Below are positions 42,818-51,699 of a stretch of 64,000 nucleotides of DNA, in pieces. Numbering within the stretch: the stretch's first letter is position 1; the number at the start of each line of letters is the position of its first letter. The position numbers were made by a program, and so were the translations under genes. The stretch is from an uncultured Lachnospiraceae bacterium (GTDB lineage Bacteria > Bacillota > Clostridia > Lachnospirales > Lachnospiraceae): NCBI GenBank assembly GCA_910580195.1, contig CAJTWA010000008.1, positions 37,012 through 101,011 on the forward strand, written 5' to 3'. The notes under the pieces are model-generated. The model was not told where the DNA came from. It worked only from the letters and a program-made list of their open reading frames with translations, and did no database searches.

Positions 42818-42849
42818 AACCCCCAAGCCAATCTGGCTTTGGGGGCTTT
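42818..42849 (-). terminator. terminator of the FliD-like gene
   Basis: GCCCCCAAAGCC and GGCTTGGGGG form the stem, followed on the minus strand by TTTTTGG. Confidence 0.8.
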
Positions 42850-42884
42850 GGCGCATGTTTTATTTTTAATTCCCTATCAACCGT

Positions 42885-44156
42885 CTACCAAGCGGCTTCA
42901 AATCCGCCTACGCTTTTAGCGCTGTAGCTGCCGCTGCTGTTATACGTCCCGCCCTTGTTGATTTCATAACTGGCATGGGATGCAATGGCAGCCGCCCTAT
43001 CGCTTATCTTCTTGCCATAATCGCCGGTAAAGAGCTTTTTCACTTTTTCCGGGTCAGCGGCTTTCAGCTTCTCTTCATCAATCGTCAGCGTCTTCTTCTG
43101 GGCGTCAACCTTGATGCCGATTTCTTCCAATTTGCTGCTGTTTGCCTTCGTTGCGTCAGCCATGGAGGCAAGGGCAACATTCTTAATCACATAAACATTC
43201 GATTTCTCTGCGCTTTCTACCGTTGCATTGTATTTCTTTACAAAATCGCTGACTGCGCTGTAAATGGCATCGGTATCGTATTTGCCTTCCTCATCCGTCT
43301 TGAAAACGCTGCCCTTGGAAAGTTTGCTGGCAGCATCTGACAAATCGCTGGCATTGCCGCGGACAGAGGATAACTGGCTGCTGGACACCGTAGGCTTGCT
43401 GGTTACGCTCCCAGCAGAAGAGCTGGAACTGGAGGAAGAACTGCTGGAAGAGGAAGTCGTCCCAGTGTTCTTAATCCCATATTTGCTTGCCTCATACCTT
43501 GCGTTTGACTGGATGGCTGCCGCACGGCTGCCAACCTTTGCGCCGAAAGAATTCGCGCCCTTGAACAGTGCATCCACACGTTCCGAGCTTGCGGACTGGA
43601 AGGTATCCTTATCAATCTTCAAGGCCCCTTCTTTGTCCATGGTAATCCCAATCTCTGCCAAGGCGTCTGCATTGGCTTTCGCGTAATCCGCAATGGAGCG
43701 CATGGAACTGTTGATTGCTACACTGCTGGATTTCTTTGCGGCTGCCGTTAAGTCGTTATACCTGCTCACAAAGCTGGAAACTGCATCGTACTTAATTTCC
43801 CCGGACTTATCCATGGAATTTGTAATGCTCTGCACATTGGCAGCGGCATTCTGGATATCCACATACTTTTGGCCCGGCGAGGAGGATTCCCCTTTAATTT
43901 TCTCGTTGTAGTTCCAATAATTGTACTCTTTCTTCGGGGGATTCTTAATTTTTTCATTATAATCCCAGTACTTCTTTTCCCCGCTTTTCCGCGTGGATGA
44001 CGACTCACTGGAGCTGCCCACGCTGCTGTCCTTAGAATAATAGGCCTTCAAAAGCTTATTATAGGAACCGTTCCGGATACTTGCATAATCCGAAAAATTC
44101 ATGCTGCCGAAAAAGCTGCTTTGGTTATTCCCAAATGAGTTGAATAGATTCAGCAT
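42885..44156 (-). CDS. protein with two FliD C-terminal-like modules
   Basis: 423 residues without a signal peptide. The N-terminal segment (1-95) has FSDYASIRNGSYNKLLKAYY and two YW(D/N)YNEKIK repeats. Module 1 (about 97-215) and module 2 (about 265-395) both carry the pattern of flagellar cap protein FliD C-termini: FVSRYNDL or FVKKYNAT, then EIGI, DKEGALKID or KKTLTID, and LFKGA or LFTGD. They are joined by a Ser-rich linker (about 232-255). No flagellar genes are nearby. It could be an export-apparatus-dependent adhesin-like protein or a decoy of FliD; function unknown. Own terminator downstream. Confidence 0.7.
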   Translation of the reverse strand: MLNLFNSFGNNQSSFFGSMNFSDYASIRNGSYNKLLKAYYSKDSSVGSSSESSSTRKSGEKKYWDYNEKIKNPPKKEYNYWNYNEKIKGESSSPGQKYVDIQNAAANVQSITNSMDKSGEIKYDAVSSFVSRYNDLTAAAKKSSSVAINSSMRSIADYAKANADALAEIGITMDKEGALKIDKDTFQSASSERVDALFKGANSFGAKVGSRAAAIQSNARYEASKYGIKNTGTTSSSSSSSSSSSSSAGSVTSKPTVSSSQLSSVRGNASDLSDAASKLSKGSVFKTDEEGKYDTDAIYSAVSDFVKKYNATVESAEKSNVYVIKNVALASMADATKANSSKLEEIGIKVDAQKKTLTIDEEKLKAADPEKVKKLFTGDYGKKISDRAAAIASHASYEINKGGTYNSSGSYSAKSVGGFEAAW

Positions 44157-44348
44157 ATAATCCCTCCTTCTCCAAATCTTTTTCTTAAATCATACCATGA
44201 TTTTCCTTTCCATGCAATGTATTTATCGGAATTTTCCTAAAAATAGGCAATAGTTCCTAAGGCTTATTTGAAAATCCAATCCCGCCATCCGTCTGCTGGA
44301 AAGCGGGAAATACGCCTGCCAGCAAGCACGTTCTAAGCGCGCCATGGG

Positions 44349-46094
44349 CTATTCCACATCCAGCAGCGCCGCCATGTCCTCCTCCCCGGTACGGATTTTC
44401 ACAACCTTCGCTACGTCATAGACAAATATTTTCCCATCGCCGATATGCCCGGTGTATAAGGTTTTCTTGGCTGCTTCAATGACTTTTTCCACCGGGATGT
44501 TGCCGCCGATAATCTCAAGTTTTACCTTGGGCAGCAAGGTTGCGTCCAGCTCCACGCCCCGGTATTTCTCCCCTGCGCCCCGCTGGATGCCGCAGCCCAT
44601 GACTTGGGTGACGGTCATGCCGGTGACGCCTAGGTCGTTCATGGCCTTGCGCAGCTTGTCATACCGGGACAGCTTTGCCACAATGGACACCTTGTACATG
44701 CCTGCAGCCCCCTTTGGCGGGGCAACCACCTTGACTGCCGCATCCCGCTGGGCTTCGGAGGCATTTTCATATTCCGGCACGCCCAAATCGGTATTTTCGT
44801 TCACATCCATCATCATGGTATTGGAAATGTCCATAATGCTGAAGCCGGAATAGGCCGACGCAATGCCATGCTCCGAGGCATCCAGCCCTACAAGCTCCTC
44901 TTCCTCCGTTGCACGCAGCCCAATGGTGGCCTTGATGGCTAAAAATGCAAGGGTAATCGTTACCACTGTCCAAATTCCCACAGAACCGATGCCCAGAAGC
45001 TGCAGGCCAAGCTGATGGAACCCGCCCCCGTAAAACAGCCCGTCAATCTCACTGCCCGGCGCGGAGGAGGTTGCAAAGAGGCCAACGGCCAGCGTCCCCC
45101 AAATCCCATTCAGGCAATGGACAGCCACTGCCCCTACCGGGTCGTCAATATGCAGCTTATAATCCAAAAGCCACACCCCAAACACCACCAGAAGCCCAGA
45201 TACAAGCCCAACGGCAATTGCCCCGAAGGCGTCCGTCACGTCGCAGGGTGCAGTGATGCCTACCAGCCCTGCCAGAGATGCATTTAAGCACATGGAAACA
45301 TCTGGTTTCCCAAATTTCACCCAAGTAAAGACCATGCAGGTTACTGTTGCCACTGCCGGGGCAATGGTGGTCGTTAAAAAGATGGAACCAAGCTGCGGGA
45401 TGCTGGTTGCAGCCGCGCCGTTAAAGCCATACCACCCAAACCAGAGGATGAAGCACCCGAGGCACCCAAGAGGCAGGTTGTGCCCCGGAAATGCGTTTAC
45501 TTTTATAATTTTACCATCTTTGTCCTTGGAAAATTTCCCAATACGCGGCCCTAATATTTTTGCCCCAACCAATGCAGAAATGCCGCCTACCATATGGATG
45601 GCACAGGACCCTGCAAAATCGTGGAACCCAAGCTGCGAAAGCCAACCCCCGCCCCAAATCCAGTGGGCTTCAATGGGGTAAATCAGCGCGGAAATCACCC
45701 CGGAATAAATACAGTAAGATAAAAATTTTGTCCGCTCTGCCATGGCCCCGGAAACGATAGTGGCCGTGGTGGCACAGAACACCAAGTTAAATACAAAATT
45801 TGAAAAATCAAAATCCTGATAAGAGGTAAAAATGTCAAATCCCGGTTTCCCGATAAACCCAAGGAAATCTTCCCCCAGCAGCAGGGAAAAGCCAATCAGG
45901 ATGAACACCACCGTCCCAATGCAGAAATCCATCAGGTTCTTCATCAGGATATTGCCGCTGTTCTTGGCCCTTGTGAACCCTGCCTCCACCATGGCAAACC
46001 CTGCCTGCATCCAGAACACCAGCGCGGCCCCGATTAAAAACCAGATGCCGAAGGTGTGCTGGCTTACCAAGCTTACAATTGTTTCTTCTGTCAT
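44349..46094 (-). CDS. amt: ammonium transporter fused to a PII regulator
   Basis: 581 residues from the ATG of MTEETIV. Residues about 1-405 form an Amt/MEP/Rh channel with 11 helices, including GAALVFWMQAGFAMVEAG, the Trp/His-containing HWIWGGGWLSQLG, and the pore histidine regions HMVGG and HCLNG. After a linker, residues about 467-581 are a GlnK/PII domain with the T-loop GEKYRGVEL and the C-terminal GDGKIFVYDVAKVVKIRTGE. The fusion should let nitrogen status gate the channel in cis. GGGTGAT is near the start; a GTG three codons earlier is possible. It lies downstream of glnA with a separate leader. Confidence 0.93.
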   Translation of the reverse strand: MTEETIVSLVSQHTFGIWFLIGAALVFWMQAGFAMVEAGFTRAKNSGNILMKNLMDFCIGTVVFILIGFSLLLGEDFLGFIGKPGFDIFTSYQDFDFSNFVFNLVFCATTATIVSGAMAERTKFLSYCIYSGVISALIYPIEAHWIWGGGWLSQLGFHDFAGSCAIHMVGGISALVGAKILGPRIGKFSKDKDGKIIKVNAFPGHNLPLGCLGCFILWFGWYGFNGAAATSIPQLGSIFLTTTIAPAVATVTCMVFTWVKFGKPDVSMCLNASLAGLVGITAPCDVTDAFGAIAVGLVSGLLVVFGVWLLDYKLHIDDPVGAVAVHCLNGIWGTLAVGLFATSSAPGSEIDGLFYGGGFHQLGLQLLGIGSVGIWTVVTITLAFLAIKATIGLRATEEEELVGLDASEHGIASAYSGFSIMDISNTMMMDVNENTDLGVPEYENASEAQRDAAVKVVAPPKGAAGMYKVSIVAKLSRYDKLRKAMNDLGVTGMTVTQVMGCGIQRGAGEKYRGVELDATLLPKVKLEIIGGNIPVEKVIEAAKKTLYTGHIGDGKIFVYDVAKVVKIRTGEEDMAALLDVE

Positions 46095-46121
46095 AATAAT
46101 CACCCATTCCTTTCCTTTTAC

Positions 46122-46157
46122 TTAGGCACAAATAGCGATGAAAAACTTATTTTCCAC
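46122..46157 (-). CDS. leader mini-ORF 2 upstream of amt
   Basis: Eleven codons starting GTG and ending NKFFIAICA, stop TAA. GGCGG lies five bases upstream. It is a tandem copy (58-bp period) of mini-ORF 1 and ends 28 bases before the amt start. Translation is not proven. Confidence 0.35.
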   Translation of the reverse strand: MENKFFIAICA

Positions 46158-46179
46158 AGTAACCGCCTATTCCTTTCAT

Positions 46180-46215
46180 TTAGGCACAAATAGCGATGAA
46201 AAACTTATTTTTCAA
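46180..46215 (-). CDS. leader mini-ORF 1 upstream of amt
   Basis: Eleven codons, TTG start, ending KNKFFIAICA, stop TAA, with AAGGAGG eight bases before the TTG. The ribosome binding site is the 3' arm of a small hairpin (TTCCTCC with GGAGGAA). It lies between the leader terminator and mini-ORF 2. Confidence 0.4.
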   Translation of the reverse strand: MKNKFFIAICA

Positions 46216-46244
46216 TCTAATTTCCTCCTTAAACTCCCGGAGGA

Positions 46245-46303
46245 ACAAAAAACGGCACTTTTCCGTTGCCCACAGCGTCGTGGCCCGCAAAAGTACCGTT
46301 TTT
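46245..46303 (-). terminator. leader terminator upstream of amt
   Basis: AAAACGGTACTTTT pairs with AAAAGTGCCGTTTT around an internal GC-rich hairpin, followed by TTTTTT on the minus strand. It lies about 150 bases before the amt start, so it can act as an attenuator or end glnA read-through. Confidence 0.7.
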
Positions 46304-46470
46304 AAACTGGTATATGTTCACAAAATATTCATTTTAGATTCAAAAAACCTTCATTTCAACAACACGGAAACTTCATTTCTTATGCATATAATAAGACCAT
46401 AAACAAAAGAAAACTTCAGGTAATTAAATCCACATTAAATTACTTTTTCGAATAAACTTTTTCATAATAA

Positions 46471-46498
46471 ATGCCGGGTGACGGAAGTTGCCCGGCAT
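46471..46498 (-). terminator. terminator-like hairpin downstream of glnA
   Basis: ATGCCGGG pairs with CCCGGCAT, followed by TTATTAT. The T-run is weak. Confidence 0.5.
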
Positions 46499-46574
46499 CC
46501 TCCCTGTTCTGGGGCAATTCCTTCCTATTATAAACTATTAAAATCCTTTAGTTGGAATCACCCCATTTTAGCTT

Positions 46575-48689
46575 CTATACTTCAAAAATTAAATCGCCGT
46601 AGGATGGCATGGGCCACATGTCTTTGTCTACAATCATTTCCAATTTGTCTACGGGAGCCCGGAGCGCGTCCATGGCTGCCTTTACCTCATCCCGGTAACA
46701 AATGGCCTGCGCCCTGCCCTCTTCCATGGCATATGCTTTTTCTGCAATTGCCATCAAGTTCCCCAATGCGGACTTTGCTTCTGCCAGCAGGGAAGAAACT
46801 TCCGTCAGCAGGCTTTCCTGTACGCTGGTGTCAGCAGGGCAGGCTGCCTTTACGGCGTTGATGGAGGTTGCGAGGGCTGTGGTGTATTTGATGACAGCCG
46901 GGATAATCTGTTTCCCTGCCATGTCAATCATGGCGCGGGCTTCGATGTTCAGCGCCTTCGCATAATTTTCGTAAAGAATTTCAGTCCTAGATTTCAGCTC
47001 TGCTTCGGTAAATACATTGAATTTTTCAAACAATGCAATGGCTTTTTCTGTAATCAGGGCGGGGACAGCGTCCACCATGTTTGTGATGTTGGGCAAGCCC
47101 CGGCGTTCCGCCTCTTCCACCCATTCCGGGGAATAGCCGTTCCCATTGAATACAATGTCCTGATGGGCAATCGCCTGCTCTTTGATTAAATTGTGGACTG
47201 CCATCTCGAAATCGTCCGCCTTTTCCAGCACGTCGCAGGCGTCGGAAAATGCTTCGGCCACAATGGTGTTGAGGACAACATTCGGCGCAGCAATGGAATC
47301 GTTGGAGCCTACCATACGGAACTCAAATTTATTTCCGGTAAAGGCAAAGGGCGAGGTACGGTTCCGGTCGGTGGCATCCTTCATAAAGTCAGGCAGCGTC
47401 TTTACCCCGGTCTGGAGCACTTCCCCTTTTAAGCTCCTTGTGGCCTCCCCGGTGCTGATGAGCTGTGCCAGCACGTCCTGAAGCTGCTCCCCAAGGAAAA
47501 TGGAAATGATGGCGGGCGGCGCTTCGTTGGCCCCGAGCCTGTGGTCGTTCCCGGCGTCCGCGGCTGATTCCCGGAGCAGGTCTGCATGTTTGTGGACTGC
47601 TTTCAGGATACAGGTTAAGACCAGCAGGAACTGGATGTTGTCGTGGGGCGTCTTGCCCGGGTCTAACAGGTTGATGCCGTCGTCGGTGGTGATGGACCAG
47701 TTATTGTGCTTGCCGGAACCGTTTACCCCTGCAAAGGGCTTTTCGTGGAGCAGGCAGGTCAAGCCATGGCGCCCAGCCACCTTTTTCAAGGTTTCCATCA
47801 CAAGCTGGTTATTGTCAACGGCCACATTGGCTTCTGCGTAGATGGGGGCAAGCTCATGCTGTGCCGGGGCAACCTCGTTGTGCTGGGTCTTGGCGGAAAC
47901 CCCCAGTTTCCAGAGTTCCTTGTTCACGTCCCGCATGTAGGCTGCAATCCGCTCCCGGATGGCGCCGAAATAGTGGTCATCCATTTCCTGCCCTTTGGGC
48001 GGCATTGCGCCGAACAAGGTACGCCCGGTAAAAATCAAATCCTTCCGTTTCAGGTATTTCTGCCGGTCTACCAAAAAATATTCCTGCTCCGGCCCTACGG
48101 AGGGGGTCACTTTCTTGGAAGTGGTGTTGCCAAATAATTTGATAAGCCGCAGGGACTGTGTATTGATGGCCTCCATGGAACGCAAAAGCGGTGTTTTCTG
48201 GTCCAAGGCCTCCCCGGTGTAGGAACAAAATGCAGTGGGGATGCAAAGGGTAGCCCCTGCTGCGTCCTGCCTGACAAATGCAGGGGAAGTGCAGTCCCAA
48301 GCAGTATAGCCCCGAGCCTCAAAAGTTGCCCGCAGGCCCCCGGATGGGAAGGAGGAGGCGTCCGGCTCGCCTTTAATCAGCTCTTTTCCGGAAAAGCTCA
48401 TCAGCACTTTCCCATTTGCCATGGGGGCTGTGATAAAAGAATCGTGCTTTTCCGCCGTTACCCCGGTCAATGGCTGGAACCAGTGGGTGTAGTGGGTCGC
48501 GCCTTTTTCAATGGCCCATTCCTTCATCTCATGGGCTACCACGTCAGCGGTTTCCAAATCCAAGTCCCGCCCTTGGCTGATGACGTCTTTTAACCGCTTG
48601 TAAACCTTCTTGGGCAGCCGCTCCTGCATGACGGAATCGTTGAACACGTTTTCCCCGAAAATTTCTGCTACATTGTAATATTCACTCAT
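46575..48689 (-). CDS. glnA: glutamine synthetase type III
   Basis: 704 residues, the size of GSIII (GlnN) enzymes and much longer than GSI. GSIII-type segments include [40 protein letters not shown], the glutamate-binding region [18 protein letters not shown] and the Arg-containing [20 protein letters not shown]. It makes glutamine from glutamate, ammonia and ATP. The ATG of [11 protein letters not shown] follows AGGGAAT; an upstream in-frame start would run through the attenuator. Directly upstream is a terminator with an ANTAR-like hairpin. It works with the amt gene downstream in ammonium assimilation. Confidence 0.95.
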   Translation of the reverse strand: MSEYYNVAEIFGENVFNDSVMQERLPKKVYKRLKDVISQGRDLDLETADVVAHEMKEWAIEKGATHYTHWFQPLTGVTAEKHDSFITAPMANGKVLMSFSGKELIKGEPDASSFPSGGLRATFEARGYTAWDCTSPAFVRQDAAGATLCIPTAFCSYTGEALDQKTPLLRSMEAINTQSLRLIKLFGNTTSKKVTPSVGPEQEYFLVDRQKYLKRKDLIFTGRTLFGAMPPKGQEMDDHYFGAIRERIAAYMRDVNKELWKLGVSAKTQHNEVAPAQHELAPIYAEANVAVDNNQLVMETLKKVAGRHGLTCLLHEKPFAGVNGSGKHNNWSITTDDGINLLDPGKTPHDNIQFLLVLTCILKAVHKHADLLRESAADAGNDHRLGANEAPPAIISIFLGEQLQDVLAQLISTGEATRSLKGEVLQTGVKTLPDFMKDATDRNRTSPFAFTGNKFEFRMVGSNDSIAAPNVVLNTIVAEAFSDACDVLEKADDFEMAVHNLIKEQAIAHQDIVFNGNGYSPEWVEEAERRGLPNITNMVDAVPALITEKAIALFEKFNVFTEAELKSRTEILYENYAKALNIEARAMIDMAGKQIIPAVIKYTTALATSINAVKAACPADTSVQESLLTEVSSLLAEAKSALGNLMAIAEKAYAMEEGRAQAICYRDEVKAAMDALRAPVDKLEMIVDKDMWPMPSYGDLIFEV

Positions 48690-48708
48690 ATTCCCTACAT
48701 CCTTTCCG

Positions 48709-48759
48709 AAAAAAAGGGTATTCCAAGCCTCTTGCAAGCCTCTTGGAACACCCTTGTTC
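48709..48759 (-). promoter_or_regulatory. glnA leader attenuator with ANTAR-like hairpin
   Basis: A 12-bp stem (48716-48727 with 48742-48753) followed by seven T residues (minus strand) lies 20 bases before the glnA start. A competing hairpin GAAC-AAGGGT-GTTC (48746-48759) overlaps the 5' side of the terminator; its six-base loop has A at position 1 and G at position 4, as in ANTAR antiterminator targets. Another hairpin with a six-base loop (GGTA with TACC, 48779-48792) lies 19 bases upstream but lacks the A/G loop pattern. Confidence 0.6.
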
Positions 48760-48934
48760 TGCCGTTTGTTTTCTTTCTGGTAATACGATACCCTACTTTT
48801 TTGGAAAAAGCAATAGAAAATTTAGAAAAATTTTATTTTTAGCTATTTCGGATTAATTTATTCATTTTCTTTTTATTTTTTAGAAAAAATTCACAATGGG
48901 AGATTTCCAGAAAAACATCCGGAACAAAGTGGGC

Positions 48935-49175
48935 AAGGCCACTTCAACTCCCCGAACCCCTCAATCTTGAGGGGCTTGGTGTCTACACTCCGTTTCGGTC
49001 CGTCCTATACAAGTGCCACTGGCACTTAGGACCTTTGCGCGCCGAGCACGGTCGCCTTGGCGACATAATACCCTTCGTGCGAGTGCGCCTCCTGCCCGGA
49101 GGGCTTTCTCTTATAGGAAAGACATGAACTTCATCACTTCACAGTGGCACGGTATTTCCTATAAGAGAACAAAAA
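48935..49175. other. structured intergenic element upstream of glnA, downstream of fba
   Basis: A GC-richer block with several short perfect stems: CCCCTC-aatct-GAGGGG, AAGTGCC-AC-GGCACTT, GTCGCC-AA-GGCGAC, and a 14-bp inverted repeat TCTCTTATAGGAAA (about 49109-49122) with TTTCCTATAAGAGA (about 49151-49164). I see no coding frame of interest. It could be a small RNA or a mobile repeat; it is not tmRNA, RNase P or SRP RNA by the motifs I know. Confidence 0.5.
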
Positions 49176-49217
49176 CCGGACAGCCTTCCTTTGGACTGGC
49201 TGCGGGCTTCGGCTGAA

Positions 49218-49250
49218 AGGGCGGGCAAATGCTGCCCGCCCTCTTTTTCT
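49218..49250 (+). terminator. strong hairpin terminator between the structured element and fba
   Basis: AGGGCGGGCA pairs with TGCCCGCCCT. The T-run (CTTTTTCTTTT) is on the plus strand; on the minus strand, downstream of fba, only TTT follows. It may serve both directions or terminate a plus-strand RNA from the structured element. Confidence 0.65.
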
Positions 49251-49276
49251 TTTATTTATCTTTTGGTAAGCTGGGA

Positions 49277-50143
49277 TTATTCTGCTTTCCCAACGGAACC
49301 GAACAGTTCCATTTTTTCTTTTACAGTAGCCTTGATTGCTTCTGCGCCGGGAGCCAGCAGTTTTCTTGGGTCAAAGCCCTTGCCTTCTTGGTCTTTCCCT
49401 GCTTCTATGTATTTCCTAGTAGCTGCTGCAAAGGAAAGCTGGCACTCTGTATTTACGTTAATCTTAGCTACCCCAAGGGAGATTGCTTTCTTAATCATAT
49501 CTTCCGGGATGCCTGTGCCGCCGTGGAGCACTAATGGCATGTCGCCTGTTTTCTGCTGTACTGCGTCTAAGGTTTCGAAGCTTAAGCCAGCCCAGTTTTC
49601 CGGATATTTCCCATGGATGTTGCCGATACCTGCTGCAAGCATGTCAACGCCCAAGTCTGCGATTGCTTTACATTCGTTGGGGTCTGCACATTCCCCAGCG
49701 CCAATCACGCCGTCTTCTTCCCCGCCGATGGAGCCTACTTCTGCTTCGATGGACATGCCTTTGTCATGGGCAATTTTTACTAATTCTTTGGTTTTTTCTA
49801 CGTTCTCGTCAATTGGGTAATGGGATCCGTCAAACATAATAGAAGAAAATCCTGCTTCTACGCATTTTAAGCACCCTTCATAGCTGCCATGGTCTAAGTG
49901 GATTGCTACGGGGACGGTGATGTTCAGCTCTTCCAACATGCCGTTTACCATGCCGACAACGGTCTTATACCCTGCCATGTATTTCCCTGCGCCTTCTGAT
50001 ACGCCGAGGATGACTGGTGATTTCAGTTCCTGTGCGGTAAGCAAGATAGATTTTGTCCACTCCAAGTTGTTGATGTTGAACTGGCCTACAGCATAGTGCC
50101 CTGCTTTTGCTTTCTGTAACATTTCTTTTGCAGATACTAACAT
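49277..50143 (-). CDS. fba: class II fructose-bisphosphate aldolase
   Basis: 288 residues. The Zn-binding histidines lie in HLDHGS (about 82-87), in GNIHGKYP and in LHGGTGIP; the class IIb length and the phosphate-binding KINVNTECQL are present. It splits fructose-1,6-bisphosphate in glycolysis. GGAAGAG lies before the ATG. It appears monocistronic, with a gap of 347 bp from the upstream lipid kinase gene. Confidence 0.95.
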   Translation of the reverse strand: MLVSAKEMLQKAKAGHYAVGQFNINNLEWTKSILLTAQELKSPVILGVSEGAGKYMAGYKTVVGMVNGMLEELNITVPVAIHLDHGSYEGCLKCVEAGFSSIMFDGSHYPIDENVEKTKELVKIAHDKGMSIEAEVGSIGGEEDGVIGAGECADPNECKAIADLGVDMLAAGIGNIHGKYPENWAGLSFETLDAVQQKTGDMPLVLHGGTGIPEDMIKKAISLGVAKINVNTECQLSFAAATRKYIEAGKDQEGKGFDPRKLLAPGAEAIKATVKEKMELFGSVGKAE

Positions 50144-50490
50144 TTCTCTTCCTCCATTTCTTTCCCCACTTTAGCGTGGGAAATGCTCCTGATTTTGCCA
50201 GATTTGCCTTAGCCTCTGCAGTTTCCGGCGCCTGCCCCTCCTGTCCTAAGCATACTCTGCCTTTTTAGGCTGCCCTTGGAAAGACGTAAAAACTGCTGTG
50301 GGCAAATGAAGACGCCCCCTCCAAGAACCCTGCCCGGTTCCGGCAAGCAAGAACTGATGCCCCGCAGCCTAACACAGTAATTATCATGAAAACAGCTTTG
50401 TTTACAGCAGGCGGGAAATCATGCTTCACAATGCCTAAGGCAAATTCTTTTTCTATTTTACATCATTTTTGCCAAAAAGAAAAGGACTTA
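50144..50490. other. fba upstream region
   Basis: 347 bp that should hold the fba promoter. TAAAAT (minus, 50460-50455) has only a weak -35 match. No gene, repeat or riboswitch is evident. Confidence 0.5.
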
Positions 50491-51393
50491 TCACAACAAT
50501 TCTGCTTTTTTTACCATAATCTGGACAGCCTGCTTTTCATTGCGTATTTCCACCTCGCCGTGGGTGCCGCCGTATTCCCCGTCCAAGGTCCACGGGATTT
50601 CTTCTAGGGACTTTATGGAAATGCGGTCTGCCTTAAAGGTATAGATGGAATCGGTGCTGTCAATGAGGTTTGTCAGGCTTGCAATAATCTCATTTAACTC
50701 AATGGGGTTTTTGGGCATACGGATTAAGGTGACTTCAAACAGGCCGTCGTCCAGCTCCACATTTTTCCCGGTAATGTTCTTAAAGCCCCCGGCAGAGGTG
50801 GAGTTTGTCACCATGCCGTAGATAAATTCATCTTCTATCGTCTGGCCGTCCCATGTGACCTTAAGATGGTAGGACTGGACAGCCGGGAGCCGCTTGACGC
50901 CTTCCAAAATATAGGCGATATGCCCAATCCGGTTTTTCAGCTCTTGGCTGGTGGCATAGGACACGTCCGTAAACAGGCCAAAGGCTGCAATATACACAAA
51001 ATAATCTCCGTTAAAGCTGCCGATATCGCAAGGGAAAGGCTGCCCTTCCACGGCTATCCTTGCCGCCTGCTCCATATTTTTGGGAATATCCAAGGAATTG
51101 GCAAAATCATTGGTACTGCCTGCGGGGATATAGCCTATGGGGACTTTTTTTGCCCGTTTCATCATGCCGGTGACAGTTTCGTCCAAGGTACCGTCGCCGC
51201 CGCTGCAGACCACCAGCGCATATTCCCCTGCCCGCTGCTCTACCAACTCCATGGCGTCTTGGGATTTCTGGGTTGGGTAGGCCGTCACCTCAAACCCGCT
51301 TTTCACAAACTGGTCGATAATCTCGAACAGCTTATTTTTCACCTGCCCTTTCCCGGAAAAGGGGTTAAATATGAACAAAAGTTTTCTTCCCAT
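50491..51393 (-). CDS. diacylglycerol kinase family lipid kinase
   Basis: 300 residues. IFNPFSGKG (about 8-16), CSGGDGTLDE (about 63-72) and PAGSTNDFANSL (about 91-102) are the nucleotide-binding motifs of the DagK/YegS family; the C-terminal beta-sandwich with EVTLIRMP follows. It probably recycles diacylglycerol or phosphorylates a related lipid. It lies 16 bp after the HPr-like gene and is the last gene of the cluster. Confidence 0.9.
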   Translation of the reverse strand: MGRKLLFIFNPFSGKGQVKNKLFEIIDQFVKSGFEVTAYPTQKSQDAMELVEQRAGEYALVVCSGGDGTLDETVTGMMKRAKKVPIGYIPAGSTNDFANSLDIPKNMEQAARIAVEGQPFPCDIGSFNGDYFVYIAAFGLFTDVSYATSQELKNRIGHIAYILEGVKRLPAVQSYHLKVTWDGQTIEDEFIYGMVTNSTSAGGFKNITGKNVELDDGLFEVTLIRMPKNPIELNEIIASLTNLIDSTDSIYTFKADRISIKSLEEIPWTLDGEYGGTHGEVEIRNEKQAVQIMVKKAELL

Positions 51394-51409
51394 TCATGAT
51401 GCCCTCCTG

Positions 51410-51661
51410 TCAATATTTCAGGAACTGCCGGATGGATTCCATGGCTTCCCTTTCCCGTTCTCCGTCTGTCGTCACTTTCACGTCCTCCCCTTCCAACAGC
51501 CCAATGCTCATCATGCCCATCATGCTCTTGGCATTGACGCGTTTCCCGTCTTTTTCCAGATAAATACTGCACGAATAGTAATCCGCCACCTGCACCAGCT
51601 CTGCCAGTATACGCACATCCGCCCCATTTTTGATCCTTACTTTCATGGTTTCCTGCAACAT
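51410..51661 (-). CDS. HPr-family protein with Asp at position 15 (Crh-like)
   Basis: 83 residues, aligned end to end with HPr. The position of the PTS phosphorylation site, His15, is Asp15 (NGADVRILAELVQ), while Arg17 and the HPr kinase site Ser46 (VNAKSMMG) are retained. It therefore cannot carry phosphate from enzyme I, but could be a substrate of the HprK encoded in the same cluster and work with CcpA, as Crh (with Gln15) does in Bacillus. AAGGAGG precedes the ATG. Placed between whiA and the lipid kinase gene, as in related genomes. Confidence 0.85.
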   Translation of the reverse strand: MLQETMKVRIKNGADVRILAELVQVADYYSCSIYLEKDGKRVNAKSMMGMMSIGLLEGEDVKVTTDGEREREAMESIRQFLKY

Positions 51662-51699
51662 AGTAACTGCCTCCTTACTCCATGCAGGCGATTCACGCC

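Noticed and set aside
48935..49175. tmRNA, RNase P RNA or SRP RNA
   Set aside because: None of the conserved core motifs of these RNAs is present in either strand.
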